From NCBI GenBank assembly GCA_038212215.1, contig JBBQUT010000040.1:1-37000 (forward strand): a stretch of 37,000 nt of DNA, written 5' to 3'. Below the pieces are notes generated by a model. The model did not search any database and was not told where the DNA came from. It saw only the letters and a list, made by a program, of their open reading frames with translations. The DNA comes from JALZAI01 sp038212215 (GTDB lineage Bacteria; Actinomycetota; Actinomycetes; Mycobacteriales; Jatrophihabitantaceae). Shown here piece after piece: positions 1 through 7,258 of this stretch (position 1 is the first letter of the stretch; the number at the start of each line of letters is the position of its first letter). The position numbers were made by a program, and so were the translations under genes.

Positions 1-304
1 CATGCGCAACATCCGCCAGAACCTCGTCTTCGCCCTCGCCTACAACGGCATCGGCATCCCCATCGCCGCCGGCGCCCTCTACCCGGTCCTGGGCTGGCGG
101 CTCTCACCCATGATCGCCGCCGCAGCGATGGCGCTGTCCTCGCTGTCGGTCGTCGGCAACGCAAGCCGACTACGCCGCTACCACCCCCCGGCAACGACCC
201 AACCCGGCGCCGGGCCGACCACCATTGCATCCGCGACACCGCCGTCCGAGCCCGACAACCAGGCCAGCGCCGCCCCTGCTGCCGTGGCGAGCGGCAGACG
301 GTGA
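1..304 (+). CDS. Heavy-metal (copper-type) P-type ATPase, C-terminal fragment
   Basis: Only the last 100 or so codons are in the window; the 5' part lies to the left. The visible peptide begins NIRQNLVFALAYNGIGIPIA and continues with LYPVLGWRLSPMIAAAAMALSSLSVVGNA. This is the signature of the last two transmembrane helices of P1B-type ATPases (CopA/CtpA/CtpV kind), where the Asn/Tyr helix and the M-S-S-SV-NA-R-L-R helix form the metal exit site. A hydrophilic tail of about 40 residues rich in Pro, Ala and Thr follows and is not family-conserved. The family exports Cu+ or related soft metals from the cytoplasm at the expense of ATP. The exact metal cannot be read without the missing M4 CPC-type motif. 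Confidence 0.85.
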   Translation, partial: MRNIRQNLVFALAYNGIGIPIAAGALYPVLGWRLSPMIAAAAMALSSLSVVGNASRLRRYHPPATTQPGAGPTTIASATPPSEPDNQASAAPAAVASGRR

Positions 305-726
305 GGACATGACCCAGTCACGTCTGATCGCCGCGACTAACGAGGCGAATGACGCCACCGTTCTGCTCCGCTCCGACGTGCACACTATGTTTGGCGCGGG
401 GTACCTCGGCATCGACCGAACTTCAGCCTGTCGTGATCCCGCGACTACGCCCCGAGTTCGGGAACGGCGAGGAGTTCCACCCGGCGAGCAGCGTCGAGCG
501 AACCGATCGCCGTACCTCCACGGCGACCCGATCGGCCGCCAGGAAACATCGAACGTTGTCGGCCGCGCAGACCTCCAAACCGCAACCGTGCAGTAAAGAG
601 GCATCTCCCGGCCGGCGTGACGCTTCAATCGAGCGGAACGTAACAGTTGGGCGGACGAACGTAACCGTTACGCCCTGCTAAACAAGGCAGAGTCGCGCGC
701 GGAGTCCAGCAAACATGGGCGTTCTG
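305..726. other. Intergenic stretch without a recognisable gene
   Basis: This 422-base region separates the ATPase end from tRNA-Lys. Short open frames run through it on both strands, but none resembles a known protein, has a convincing ribosome binding site or shows coding periodicity that I can recognise. The only structure I see is a pair of 21-base-spaced, partly palindromic repeats at 636-671. Confidence 0.6.
636..671. repeat. Twin GAACGTAAC(A/C)GTT repeats spaced 21 bases
   Basis: GAACGTAACAGTT begins at 636 and GAACGTAACCGTT begins at 657, exactly 21 bases (two helical turns) apart. The second copy extends to a perfect inverted repeat CGTAAC-C-GTTACG (660-672); the first is an imperfect version. 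Such geometry suits two dimers of a repressor binding one face of the helix. No flanking regulator gene is visible and no target promoter is obvious. Confidence 0.5.
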
Positions 727-799
727 TGGGCCCCGCGGGGCTCGAACCCGCAACCTACGGATTAAAAGTCCGCAGCTCTGCCAATTGAGCTAGAGGCCC
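727..799 (-). tRNA. tRNA-Lys (anticodon TTT)
   Basis: Read on the minus strand, the 73-base sequence starts GGGCCTCTAGCTCAATTGGC and folds as a standard cloverleaf. The acceptor stem GGGCCTC pairs with GGGGCCC (one G-U pair). The D-arm is AGCTCAATTGGCAGAGC. The anticodon arm is GCGGA-CTTTTAA-TCCGT with TTT in the loop, and the T-arm is GCGGG-TTCGAGC-CCCGC. The discriminator base is A at 727, and CCA is not encoded (the next bases read CAG). It decodes AAA/AAG lysine codons. It stands alone, with no other tRNA nearby. Confidence 0.96.
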
Positions 800-959
800 G
801 GATCACGGCAACTCGTGGCCTGACACGCCGGCCGAGATCCCGATCCGAAACCGGTCAGGTCTCGGATTGCGTCCTATCGTGCCATCCGGGGCGCAGGGTT
901 CGCAGGTGGGTCAGGTCGGTGATGCCCGTCCTGCTGAGCGAGCCGATCGGGGCTTGCAC

Positions 960-965
960 AAGAAT
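960..965 (+). promoter_or_regulatory. Possible -10 element, leaderless FUSC gene
   Basis: AAGAAT lies 6 bases before the ATG at 972, the spacing expected when transcription starts at the first base of the start codon. There is no Shine-Dalgarno sequence. The hexamer match is only moderate. Confidence 0.3.
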
Positions 966-971
966 CGCCTC

Positions 972-2255
972 ATGCCCGCGCTGCGTAGCGTCGCTCGCTC
1001 GGTGCTCGACCGGATTCGCGGCCCCCTGCCGGGTGCGCTGACGCGGGCGCTGCGCCTCGCCGGCGCCGCGGTCGCGTCCTACCTCGTTGCGGTCGAGTTC
1101 GTGACCGAGCACCGACCGGTGACGTCGGCACTCACCGCGCTGCTGATCGTCCAGGTGACGTTGGTCGGCACGATCACCGACACGATCCGCCGCATCATCA
1201 GCGTGCTGCTCGGCGTGGGCGTGGCGATCGCGGTGTCCTCGGTCGTCGGCTTCACCTGGTGGAGTCTCGGCATGGTCATCATCGCCTCGATCCTTGTAGG
1301 GCAGGGGTTCCGGCTCGGCGACCACGTGATGGAGGTGCCGATCAGCGCGATGCTGATCCTCGCGGTGGGTGGCGCGGGCGTCCAGGCCGCCGATCGGATC
1401 GAGGAGACGCTGGTCGGCGCGATCGTCGGCCTGCTCACCAACGTCGTCCTGCCACCCGTGGTCCAGACGCGCAGTGCCGGCGCCGCGGTCGAGGCCTTCG
1501 CCGAGCAGATCGCGCGCCTGCTCGACCGGGTGGCGCGCTCGCTGACCCGGCGGGAGGCCGACCAGGAGGAGGTGCGCAGTTGGCTGGACGAGGCACGCTC
1601 CATAACCGACGACATCGGCCGTATTGACGAGGTGCTCGTCGAGGCCGGGCGCAGCCGGCAGCTCAATCCGCGTGCCGTCGGCGTTCCGGACATCACGCCC
1701 GATCTGCGCAGCGGGCTGGACGCGCTCGACCATTCGGCGGTCTCCCTGCGGGCCGTGTTCCGCTCGCTGGCCGACCGCCACGATGCGGTCGGCGCGCAGG
1801 CTATGGACGAATCGTCCGACGAGTTCCAGGACGAGGATCTCCGCGAGGCCATCGCGACGATGATGACCGACCTTTCCCTTGCGGTGCGGACGTTCGGTGC
1901 GCTCGTCCGCGCCGAGGTCGACCAGGCGGGGGAGCCGCACACGTCCGAACTGGCGGAAGCCCTTGAGGCGGTGCGTGAGGCGCGGGTGCGGCTCACGGAC
2001 CTGCTGCTCGTCGACCCGCAGGAAGCGCCCGGACTCTGGCTGTTGCACGGCGCCCTGCTCGCCGGGCTGCAGCGCGTGCTGGCCGAGCTCGATGTCGAGC
2101 AATGGATGCGCCGTCGCGAGCTACGCCGCGAACAGATGCGCGCCGACCAACGCCCGGCCGCCCAGGCCGCCCAGCGCCTGCGCACCACCACGCGGCGGGT
2201 GGTCACCGATCGTCCGGTCCATCCTCGCGCAGGCCTGCGGCGCAAGCGGCCCTAG
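972..2255 (+). CDS. FUSC-family membrane protein (aromatic acid exporter-like)
   Basis: A protein of 427 residues. Residues about 27-165 form five or six close-packed hydrophobic helices with short loops, including the stretch TALLIVQVTLVGTI, typical of the FUSC/ArAE_1 membrane domain. The remaining 260 residues are charged, helical and probably cytoplasmic (heptad-like runs such as EAFAEQIARLLDRVARSL). Members of this family export aromatic acids or related toxic compounds, usually driven by the membrane potential; the substrate here is unknown. The frame is open from a TTG at 867, but the extra residues are polar and unlike the family. The ATG at 972 is followed at once by a basic amphipathic segment and the first helix, so I chose it. 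The gene is monocistronic, transcribed divergently from tRNA-Lys. Confidence 0.8.
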   Translation: MPALRSVARSVLDRIRGPLPGALTRALRLAGAAVASYLVAVEFVTEHRPVTSALTALLIVQVTLVGTITDTIRRIISVLLGVGVAIAVSSVVGFTWWSLGMVIIASILVGQGFRLGDHVMEVPISAMLILAVGGAGVQAADRIEETLVGAIVGLLTNVVLPPVVQTRSAGAAVEAFAEQIARLLDRVARSLTRREADQEEVRSWLDEARSITDDIGRIDEVLVEAGRSRQLNPRAVGVPDITPDLRSGLDALDHSAVSLRAVFRSLADRHDAVGAQAMDESSDEFQDEDLREAIATMMTDLSLAVRTFGALVRAEVDQAGEPHTSELAEALEAVREARVRLTDLLLVDPQEAPGLWLLHGALLAGLQRVLAELDVEQWMRRRELRREQMRADQRPAAQAAQRLRTTTRRVVTDRPVHPRAGLRRKRP

Positions 2256-2264
2256 CCGGGGAAT

Positions 2265-2915
2265 TCAGCGCAGGTGCAAAGCCAACTCCTTCATCGAGGC
2301 GGCGGTGTGGTCAGGGTCGGCAGCGAAGGACGGATAAGCTGCGCCGCTCCGGTTGAGCCACGCGGTGCGCATCCCGATCTGATGCGCCCCGTGCAGATCC
2401 CAGGGATGGACGGCCACCATGAGCGCACGTTCCGGCGCGACACCGCATTCCCGCACGGCATAGGCGTACGAGCGCGGGTCGGGTTTCCAGGCGCCTGCAT
2501 CCTCGACCGACAAGGTCGCCTCGACTACGTCCAGGACCCCGCCGCGTTCCAGCAGTGCGCGCGTATGTGCCGCGGCGCCGTTGGTGAAAGTCACTAACCG
2601 CAGCCCCGAGGCGTGCATCGCGCGCAGACCCGCCGGGACGTCCGGATGCAGCTCAAGGGCGCCGAACGCGTCGAGCACCGCACTGCCCGCGTGACCGCGC
2701 CCCAGCAGCGCCGGCAAGGTTGCCGTAGCGATCTCGGCGAAGGTGCGCGGCGTGCCGGCCATCGTCGCTGCGAACCCGTTCGCGAGCACGGTCGTGAACC
2801 ACAGCGCAGCGGTCTCCGGTGCCGAACCGAGCTGCGCGAACAGGGCACCGAGGGGCGCCATGTCTGACAGCGTCTCGTTGACGTCCAGCACAACGAGCTC
2901 GAGGTCGGTCGGCAT
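2265..2915 (-). CDS. HAD-superfamily hydrolase, 2-haloacid dehalogenase-like (type II)
   Basis: A protein of 216 residues with all HAD motifs. Motif I is VVLDVNETL with nucleophile Asp11, motif II is TFTNG, motif III is the Lys of WKPDP, and motif IV is VAVHPWDLHGA. The cap domain lies between motifs I and II (about residues 17-95), as in the (S)-2-haloacid dehalogenase group. The DVNET form of motif I and VAVHPWDLHGA are typical of actinobacterial members, whose true substrates are mostly unknown; the annotation haloacid dehalogenase should be taken as family only. The frame extends 11 codons upstream of the chosen ATG, but MPTDLELVVLDVN fits the family start. It is convergent with the FUSC gene, with 9 bases between the stops. 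Confidence 0.82.
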   Translation of the reverse strand: MPTDLELVVLDVNETLSDMAPLGALFAQLGSAPETAALWFTTVLANGFAATMAGTPRTFAEIATATLPALLGRGHAGSAVLDAFGALELHPDVPAGLRAMHASGLRLVTFTNGAAAHTRALLERGGVLDVVEATLSVEDAGAWKPDPRSYAYAVRECGVAPERALMVAVHPWDLHGAHQIGMRTAWLNRSGAAYPSFAADPDHTAASMKELALHLR

Positions 2916-3016
2916 GCGCGGGGCGTACCCGCTACACGCGATGACCAAACCCGAGTTTCATTGCCGGCGACAACAACGACACATCGTCGCAACACGCGGC
3001 GCGCAGGGTGATCTTC

Positions 3017-3624
3017 ATGAACACTCAAGCCACCCTATTGCGCAGTCACGTGCGCGCCGAGCACCTGCGCGAGCCCTGGGTTCTCTACGTTGACGGCGCG
3101 GTTTTGACAGTTCGCGGCGCCAGGCCGCGCGATCTGCCCGCCGTGGCGATGATGCACGGACGCTGCTCGCCGAAGTCACTGCTGGATCGTTACCGGGCCG
3201 GTGGACGCGCGCCGGCACTCATCATCCTGGCCGGCACGTCCGCGATCCGTTGAGCTTCATCGTCACGAGCGAGGACGGTCGCGTGGTCGCCGTAGCACGC
3301 GTCGTACCCGACGAAACTCATCCTTTCGGCAGCGGTGAAGCCGCGATGCTTGTCGAGGACAGCTGGCAGCGCATGGGCATCGGACGTTCGTTGTTGCGGC
3401 ACGCCGCGGCCGCGGCGGCAATGTCCGGGTACCGTCAGCTGATCACGTATCCCGGCACAACCACCGGCGTCGTGCAGCGGTTGATGGCGGGCATCGGTAC
3501 GACCCGGTTGATAGCCGACGTGCCACGTCACTTGCACACCCGCCTCGCTGAGAATGCTCGGCTCGGGCTGGCGTCGTTGGGTGCTCGCCGCGCGTATCCG
3601 GCCGCCGGGGCTGTCGGCGGCTAG
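3017..3624 (+). pseudogene. GNAT N-acetyltransferase, split by a frameshift
   Basis: Two frames together make one GNAT protein of about 200 residues. The first (3017-3253) carries the N-terminal strand and helices (VRGARPRDLPAVAMMHGRCS and SLLDRYRAGGRAP). The second (open through 3250-3624) carries FIVTSEDGRVVAVARV and the acetyl-CoA loop MLVEDSWQRMGIGRSLLRHA, whose WQRMGIG matches the Q/R-x-x-G-x-G/A motif. The upstream frame stops with TGA at 3251 while the second frame is already open upstream and reads VRDPLSFIVTSEDG, which continues the fold well. A single-base indel between about 3205 and 3240 would rejoin them. Alternatives are two translationally coupled peptides (a TTG at 3250 overlaps the stop as TTGA), a programmed shift, or a sequencing error. 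The substrate is unknown. Confidence 0.6.
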
Positions 3625-3682
3625 CGCTGCCGCGCCGCTGACTCGACTGCTGGGCCGTCGCCGTCGGGTAGCGTCGCTGCTG

Positions 3683-4672
3683 ATGCTGCTCGCTGAACTG
3701 ACCACCCTGCGCCTGGGCGGCCCCGCCGCACGCGTGGTGACGGCCAGGACGCGCGACGAGCTCGTCGACGAGGTGCGTTCGGCCGACGGCGCTGGTGAGC
3801 CGGCGCTGGTCGTCGGCGGCGGCAGCAATCTCGTTGTTGCCGACGAGGGCTGGCCGGGTGTCGTCGTGCTGGTGCGTACCTCGGGGGTTACGTGGACCGA
3901 GACCGGCGTCAGTGCCGACGCCGGCGTCGTCTGGGACGAGCTGGTCGAGGCAACTGTCGGGCGCGAGCGATCCGGATTGGCCGCGACGTCAGGGATACCG
4001 GGCAGCGTCGGCGCTACGCCGGTGCAGAACGTCGGCGCATACGGGGTTGAGGTAGGTGACACGATCAGCTCGCTCAGCGTGCTGGACCGCGAGTCGGGCG
4101 CGGTCGAGACCTGGCCCCCTGAGCGCTGCGGTTTCGGCTTTCGGACGAGCGCGTTCAAGCGCACCGAGCGCTACGTCGTGCTGGACGTGTCGTTCACACT
4201 GCCTGAGTCCGCCGACGCGCCGCCGGTGCGCTATCTCGAACTGGCACGGCGGCTCGGGATCGAAACCGGTCAGCCTGCGCTGTCAGCGAAGGTACGCGAG
4301 GTCGTGCTGGATCTGCGGCGCAGCAAGGGAATGGTGCTTGACCCGCGCGACCACGACACCTGGAGCGTCGGCTCGTTCTTCGTGAATCCGTTCGTGGCTC
4401 CCGAGCTCGTCCCGGACGGTTGTCCCAACTGGACGATCGACGACCAGGTGAAGCTCTCCGCTGCGTGGTTGATCGAGAATGCCGGTTTCGGCAAGGGTTT
4501 CGGCAACGAGCGGGTGGCGCTGTCGTCCAAGCACACCCTCGCGCTGACGAATCGGGGCTCGGCGACGACCGCCGACCTGATCGCTCTCGCCCGCACGATC
4601 CGCGACGGCGTCGAGGCCCGCTTCGGCGTCCGGTTGCAACCCGAGCCGCACCTCACCGGCGTCACCCTCTGA
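3683..4672 (+). CDS. murB: UDP-N-acetylmuramate dehydrogenase (UDP-N-acetylenolpyruvoylglucosamine reductase)
   Basis: MurB uses NADPH and FAD to reduce UDP-GlcNAc-enolpyruvate to UDP-MurNAc in the cytoplasm, the second committed step of peptidoglycan synthesis. The 329-residue protein shows the FAD-binding PCMH-type domain (VVGGGSNLVV at 43-52; TSGIPGSVGATPVQNVGAYG at 102-121), the family arginine segment FGFRTSAFK (151-159), the proton donor Ser231 in SVGSFFVNP, the AAWLIENAGFGKGF motif (260-273), and Glu321 in LQPEPHL. It is slightly short because it starts right at the conserved ELTTLRLGGPA. The frame is open further upstream, but that part is Arg/Ala-rich and overlaps the GNAT remnant, so the ATG at 3683 was chosen; its ribosome binding site is weak. 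It precedes mshA by about 45 bases. Confidence 0.93.
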   Translation: MLLAELTTLRLGGPAARVVTARTRDELVDEVRSADGAGEPALVVGGGSNLVVADEGWPGVVVLVRTSGVTWTETGVSADAGVVWDELVEATVGRERSGLAATSGIPGSVGATPVQNVGAYGVEVGDTISSLSVLDRESGAVETWPPERCGFGFRTSAFKRTERYVVLDVSFTLPESADAPPVRYLELARRLGIETGQPALSAKVREVVLDLRRSKGMVLDPRDHDTWSVGSFFVNPFVAPELVPDGCPNWTIDDQVKLSAAWLIENAGFGKGFGNERVALSSKHTLALTNRGSATTADLIALARTIRDGVEARFGVRLQPEPHLTGVTL

Positions 4673-4719
4673 CCCACCACTGTTGAGGGTCAGGCGGAAC
4701 GGTCGGGCATCATCATGTG

Positions 4720-5946
4720 ATGGGCCGCCTTGCGATGCTGAGCGTGCACACATCACCGCTCGACCCTCCTGGCGGAGGCGACGCGGGCGGTATGAACGTC
4801 TTCGTCGTGGAGACAGCCCGCCGTCTGGCCGAGCGCGGCGTCGACGTCGAGATCTTCACCCGCGCTACCGCCAGCGAGCAGGCGCCGGTGGTCGAGCTGT
4901 TCCCGGGCGTGACCGTGCGGCATGTGAGTGCGGGGCCGTTCGAGGGCCTCGCCAAGGACGATCTGCCCGCGCAGCTGTGCGCGTTCAGCGCGGGGGTGCT
5001 GCGGGCCGAGGCCCGCCAGGAGCCGGGTTACTACGACGTCATCCACTCGCACTACTGGCTTTCCGGGCAGGTCGGCTTTCTGGCGCGCGACCGGTGGGGG
5101 GTGCCGCTGGTGCATTCCGCTCACACGCTGGCCAAGGTGAAAAACAGCCTGCTCGCCGACGGCGACGTCCCCGAACCCCGCGCGCGGGTGATCGGAGAGG
5201 AGCAGGTGGTCGCCGAGGCGGAGCGGCTCGTCGCGTCGACCGACGAGGAGGCAACCCAACTCGTCGAGCTCTACGGGGCCGATCCCCACCGGGTGTGCAC
5301 CATCGCGCCCGGTGTCGACCTGGACAGCTTCGTGCCCGGCTCCAAGGCCGACGCCCGCACCCGGCTGGGTCTACGCCCCCGCATCCCCACCCTGCTGTTC
5401 GTCGGACGTATCCAACGGCTCAAGGCACCGGACGTTTTGTTGCGCGCCGCCGCGATCATGCGGGCCGAGCTGGGCGAGCTGCAGGTAGTGGTGGTCGGCG
5501 GCCCGAGCGGGTCGCTCGCAACCAGCGAGTGGCTGACCGATCTCGCGTCGTCGCTGGACCTCGGCGACACTGTCCGCTTCGTCGCGCCGGTCGCCCAGCA
5601 TGTCGTCGCGGACTACTACCGCGCCGCCGACGCCACGGTGGTGCCCAGCTACAACGAGTCCTTCGGCCTGGTAGCGCTCGAATCCCAGGCCTGCGGTACG
5701 CCGGTGGTCGCTGCCGCGGTCGGCGGATTGACCACCGCCGTCGCGGACGGGATCTCCGGGGTACTGGTCGCCGGACATGACCCGGAGCACTGGGCAAAGG
5801 TGCTCTCCGAATTGCTGCGCAGCCCCGGCGAGCTCGCGCAGCTCGCGCGCCACGCGCGGGCCCAGGGCGAGCGGTTCTCGTGGGACCGCACCACCGATGG
5901 CCTGCTCGTCGCCTACCGGGAAGCAGTCGCGGAGATGCGCTCATGA
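4720..5946 (+). CDS. mshA: D-inositol-3-phosphate glycosyltransferase (mycothiol synthesis)
   Basis: MshA transfers GlcNAc from UDP-GlcNAc to 1D-myo-inositol 3-phosphate, the first step of mycothiol synthesis, the main low-molecular-weight thiol of Actinobacteria. The 408-residue GT4/GT-B protein begins with MLSVHTSPLDPPGGGDAGGM, the diagnostic MshA N-terminus (the GGGDAGGMNV loop binds the sugar nucleotide), then has EIFTRA, HSHYWLSG, the Rossmann strand LLFVGRIQRLKAPDVLL, and the nucleotide-sugar motif YNESFGLVALESQACGTPVVA with both glutamates of E-x7-E. A GTG directly before the ATG (4717) is an equally possible start. The stop overlaps the next gene as ATGA, so translation is likely coupled. 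The gene order mshA, YbjN gene, gpmA, senX3, regX3 is that of mycobacteria. Confidence 0.94.
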   Translation: MGRLAMLSVHTSPLDPPGGGDAGGMNVFVVETARRLAERGVDVEIFTRATASEQAPVVELFPGVTVRHVSAGPFEGLAKDDLPAQLCAFSAGVLRAEARQEPGYYDVIHSHYWLSGQVGFLARDRWGVPLVHSAHTLAKVKNSLLADGDVPEPRARVIGEEQVVAEAERLVASTDEEATQLVELYGADPHRVCTIAPGVDLDSFVPGSKADARTRLGLRPRIPTLLFVGRIQRLKAPDVLLRAAAIMRAELGELQVVVVGGPSGSLATSEWLTDLASSLDLGDTVRFVAPVAQHVVADYYRAADATVVPSYNESFGLVALESQACGTPVVAAAVGGLTTAVADGISGVLVAGHDPEHWAKVLSELLRSPGELAQLARHARAQGERFSWDRTTDGLLVAYREAVAEMRS

Positions 5947-6479
5947 AGCCGGCGCGCAGCCACGGCGCGATCGCTGCCATCGAGGCGGCCCTGCCCGCGA
6001 TGGGCCTGCAATTCGAGTGCACGGCTCCTGGCCGGTACGTCGTCGCGCTGCCCGGTGAGAAGCGGCTCAAGACGGCGTGCTGGCTCACCGTGGGGCAGCA
6101 TGCCCTCGAAGTGCAGGCCTTCGTGATGCGCCGACCCGACGAGAACCGCGCGGGGGTGCACGAATTCTTGCTGCAGCACAATGTCCGGATGTACGGCGTC
6201 TCCTGGGCCATCGACTCGATGGGCGACGTCTACCTCGCCGGACGCCTGCCGCTGGCTGCGGTCGACGAGCAAGAGCTCGATCGCGTCCTCGGCTGCGTGT
6301 TGGAGTACGCCGACGCGACGTTCAACACCCTGTTGCAACTGGGTTTCGGGTCATCCATCCGGCGCGAGTGGGCCTGGCGGGTGAAGAACGGCGAATCGCT
6401 GGCAAACCTCGCCGCTTTCCGGGACTTCGCGCAGCGCGGCGCCGATGAGCCCCGTGAAGGCACCGACCGGGCACAATAG
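5943..6479 (+). CDS. YbjN-domain protein (type III secretion chaperone-like fold)
   Basis: A 178-residue protein with the YbjN fold. Strands such as YVVALPGEKRLKTACWLTVG and LEVQAFVMRRPDENRAGVHEFLLQHN are followed by the usual MYGVSWAIDSMGDVYLAGRLPL and a helical end (EQELDRVLGCVLEYADATFNTLLQLGF). YbjN proteins resemble secretion chaperones in shape; in Actinobacteria the protein at this position (Rv0487 type) has no established function. The ATG overlaps the mshA stop by four bases (ATGA), so both proteins are probably made from one message. The conserved linkage to mshA is the main clue to a role, but does not prove one. The gene ends just before gpmA starts. Confidence 0.85.
   Translation: MKPARSHGAIAAIEAALPAMGLQFECTAPGRYVVALPGEKRLKTACWLTVGQHALEVQAFVMRRPDENRAGVHEFLLQHNVRMYGVSWAIDSMGDVYLAGRLPLAAVDEQELDRVLGCVLEYADATFNTLLQLGFGSSIRREWAWRVKNGESLANLAAFRDFAQRGADEPREGTDRAQ
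6472..6477 (+). promoter_or_regulatory. -10 element, leaderless gpmA
   Basis: CACAAT with 6 bases to the GTG at 6484; no ribosome binding site. It suggests that gpmA has its own promoter at the end of the YbjN gene. Confidence 0.4.
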
Positions 6480-6483
6480 GGAC

Positions 6484-7227
6484 GTGCCGACGCTGATCTT
6501 GCTCCGCCACGGCGAGAGCGACTGGAATCACAAGAATCTTTTCACCGGCTGGGTCGACGTCGACCTGAGCCCGGCCGGCGAAGCGGAAGCGCAGCGTGGC
6601 GGCCAGTTGATGCGCGAGGCCGGGGTGCTACCGCACGTGCTGCACACGTCCTTGCTGCGTCGCGCGATCCGCACCGCCAATCTCGCCTTGGACGAGATGG
6701 AGCGCAACTGGTTGCCGGTGCGGCGGTCGTGGCGGCTCAACGAGCGCCACTACGGCGCGCTGCAGGGCAAGGACAAAGCAGCAGTGCGCGCGGAGTTCGG
6801 CGACGATCAGTTCATGCTCTGGCGCCGCTCCTACGATCAGCCGCCGCCGCCGCTCGACGCCGACGATCAGTTCAGCCAGGTCGGCGATCCGCGCTACGTG
6901 GATCTGCTCGACTCGGTGCCGCGCCACGAGTGCCTCAAGGACGTCGTGATGCGGATGCTGCCGTACTGGTACGACTCGATCGTGCCTGACCTGCGCACGC
7001 TGCGCACGGTGCTTGTCGTCGCACACGGCAACTCTTTGCGGGGCTTGGTCAAACACCTCGACGGGCTCTCCGACGAAGCCGTCGTGAAGCTGAACATCCC
7101 GACCGGGATCCCGCTGCGATACGAGTTGGCCGACGACACGATGATGCCCAGCGCGCCGGCGGAGTATCTCGATCCCGCCGCGGCTACTGCGTCCATCGAA
7201 GCTGTCGCAAACCAGGGCAAGAGGTAG
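6484..7227 (+). CDS. gpmA: 2,3-bisphosphoglycerate-dependent phosphoglycerate mutase
   Basis: It interconverts 3- and 2-phosphoglycerate in glycolysis and gluconeogenesis through a phosphohistidine. The 247-residue sequence carries LILLRHGESDWNHKNLFTGW (catalytic His9 in RHGE), the conserved RHYGALQGKDKA segment, the LDSVPRHECLKDVVMRMLPYW region and VVAHGNSLRGLVKHLDGLSD with the second catalytic His, all as in the dPGM family; the length is normal. The frame is open from an ATG at 6445, but the extra 13 residues overlap the YbjN gene and lie outside the family. The GTG at 6484 has a -10-like element at leaderless spacing, so it is preferred. Confidence 0.95.
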   Translation: MPTLILLRHGESDWNHKNLFTGWVDVDLSPAGEAEAQRGGQLMREAGVLPHVLHTSLLRRAIRTANLALDEMERNWLPVRRSWRLNERHYGALQGKDKAAVRAEFGDDQFMLWRRSYDQPPPPLDADDQFSQVGDPRYVDLLDSVPRHECLKDVVMRMLPYWYDSIVPDLRTLRTVLVVAHGNSLRGLVKHLDGLSDEAVVKLNIPTGIPLRYELADDTMMPSAPAEYLDPAAATASIEAVANQGKR

Positions 7228-7246
7228 CGCGAGCCCGGCGCGCCCG

Positions 7247-7252
7247 TACGCT
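7247..7252 (+). promoter_or_regulatory. -10 element, leaderless senX3
   Basis: TACGCT with 6 bases to the GTG at 7259 and no Shine-Dalgarno sequence; this favours the GTG at 7259 over the overlapping GTG at 7257. Confidence 0.5.
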
Positions 7253-7258
7253 GCAAGT

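Noticed and set aside
225..681. Open frames in the 305-726 intergenic stretch
   Set aside because: No ribosome binding site, no domain, and composition unlike neighbouring genes.
855..2102. Long minus-strand open frame across the FUSC gene
   Set aside because: It is the reverse of a high-GC coding gene; its protein is His/Arg/Asp-rich without a domain, while the plus strand has clear membrane helices.
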